Assembly (NCBI GenBank): GCA_900555435.1 | Contig: USLH01000147.1 | Location: 1-5,276 of the forward strand | DNA: 5,276 nt | From: an uncultured Oscillospiraceae bacterium | GTDB lineage: Bacteria > Bacillota > Clostridia > Oscillospirales > Ruminococcaceae | Reading direction: 5' to 3' | Shown here: positions 4,911 through 5,276 of the stretch, piece by piece | Position numbering within the stretch: the first letter of the stretch is position 1 | How the letters are laid out: each line of letters begins with the position of its first letter | The notes under the pieces: generated by a model | Seen by the model: only the letters and a program-made list of their open reading frames with translations | Database searches by the model: none | What the model was told of the DNA's origin: nothing | Position numbers and translations under genes: made by a program

Positions 4911-5276
4911 TCGTATTCGAAATAAGGCTTAGTTCTGTCACAAGTGAAATTGTAGTAACATTGTCTTGCATTGATAAATTGGTATGCCATTATCAATAAC
5001 GGACGGATTTCGGGGTTACTCAACTTATGATATACCTTAATTATGCCGTCATCCAAAGTTAAACTATCTTCATTCAAAAGACCGTATTTAATAAGCAGAG
5101 GTTCGATTTCAAGAAATCTTTCAAGTTTAATCCCAATTTTTTTAGTTATCATTTCCGCCGTATACTGACCTTTTTCTGTTGTGGTTTGTGTGAAAATGAT
5201 CGCTTTCATTCCGTCTTCCGAAGCGAGCAACGAGAAGAACTCTCCAAAGTTCTTTTCGGATAACAGTTTTTGGGAT
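4907..5276 (-). CDS. Hypothetical protein, 5'-truncated by the window edge; winged-helix-like pattern
   Basis: The minus-strand frame is open from the right edge to TAA (complement of 4907-4909), giving 122 visible C-terminal residues that begin SQKLLSEKNFGEFF and end KPYFEYE. The true start lies outside the window; the TTG at 5230 and ATG at 5209 are internal, not needed as starts. I do not recognise the family. The middle (QYTAEMITKKIGI, then KLERFLEIEPLLIKYGLL, then a short strand-like LTLDDGIIKVYHKL) has the helix-helix-wing rhythm of winged-helix DNA-binding proteins, so a regulator is possible but unproven. The last 25 residues hold two cysteines and many Tyr/Phe. Codons lean to A/T in the third position, unlike the GC-rich operon upstream, which hints at a separate origin. 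It converges on the tRNA gene and ends in the hairpin at 4870-4910. Confidence 0.72.
   Translation of the reverse strand, partial: SQKLLSEKNFGEFFSLLASEDGMKAIIFTQTTTEKGQYTAEMITKKIGIKLERFLEIEPLLIKYGLLNEDSLTLDDGIIKVYHKLSNPEIRPLLIMAYQFINARQCYYNFTCDRTKPYFEYE

Overview
The window looks like a chromosomal segment from a Gram-positive anaerobe of the class Clostridia, plausibly a gut Oscillospirales/Ruminococcaceae-type bacterium. This is an inference from strong AGGAGG-type ribosome binding sites, an extended -10 promoter, GC-rich coding sequence between AT-rich spacers, a tRNA gene with an encoded CCA end, and an HtrA protease held by one N-terminal membrane helix instead of a cleaved signal peptide. 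No species can be named from the sequence.

Region 1 (1-4310) is a compact envelope-stress module on the + strand. A promoter (112-140) drives an OmpR-family response regulator (199-897). A sensor histidine kinase follows after 15 bases (913-2403). A 178-base spacer with tandem response-regulator-type boxes then leads to a membrane-anchored HtrA/DegP-like serine protease with one PDZ domain (2582-4222), closed by a hairpin terminator (4260-4310). The likely logic is that the kinase senses a signal outside the membrane, phosphorylates the regulator, and the regulator switches on the protease that handles misfolded exported proteins. The gene order resembles the known CssRS/HtrA and CiaRH/HtrA pairings of Firmicutes. 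Similar box pairs in front of both the regulator gene and htrA suggest autoregulation plus control of htrA.

Region 2 (4311-4711) has no convincing gene. It starts purine-rich and then becomes a dense patch of repeats: two interleaved inverted repeats (4578-4634) and a 12-base-period TTTGACCAC repeat array (4652-4697), one copy of which doubles as the -35 box of the next gene.

Region 3 (4712-4847) is a free-standing tRNA-Pro(UGG) gene with its own promoter and terminator.

Region 4 (4848-5276) is visibly richer in A+T. It holds a perfect 19-bp stem palindrome (4870-4910) that begins in the stop codon of a convergent, truncated minus-strand gene of unknown function (4907-5276, with a winged-helix-like pattern). 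The tRNA, the repeats and the change in composition make this side a candidate integration site, but no integrase or clear att duplication lies in the window. I found no clearly novel system. The best leads are the shared regulatory boxes and the repeat cluster around the tRNA.
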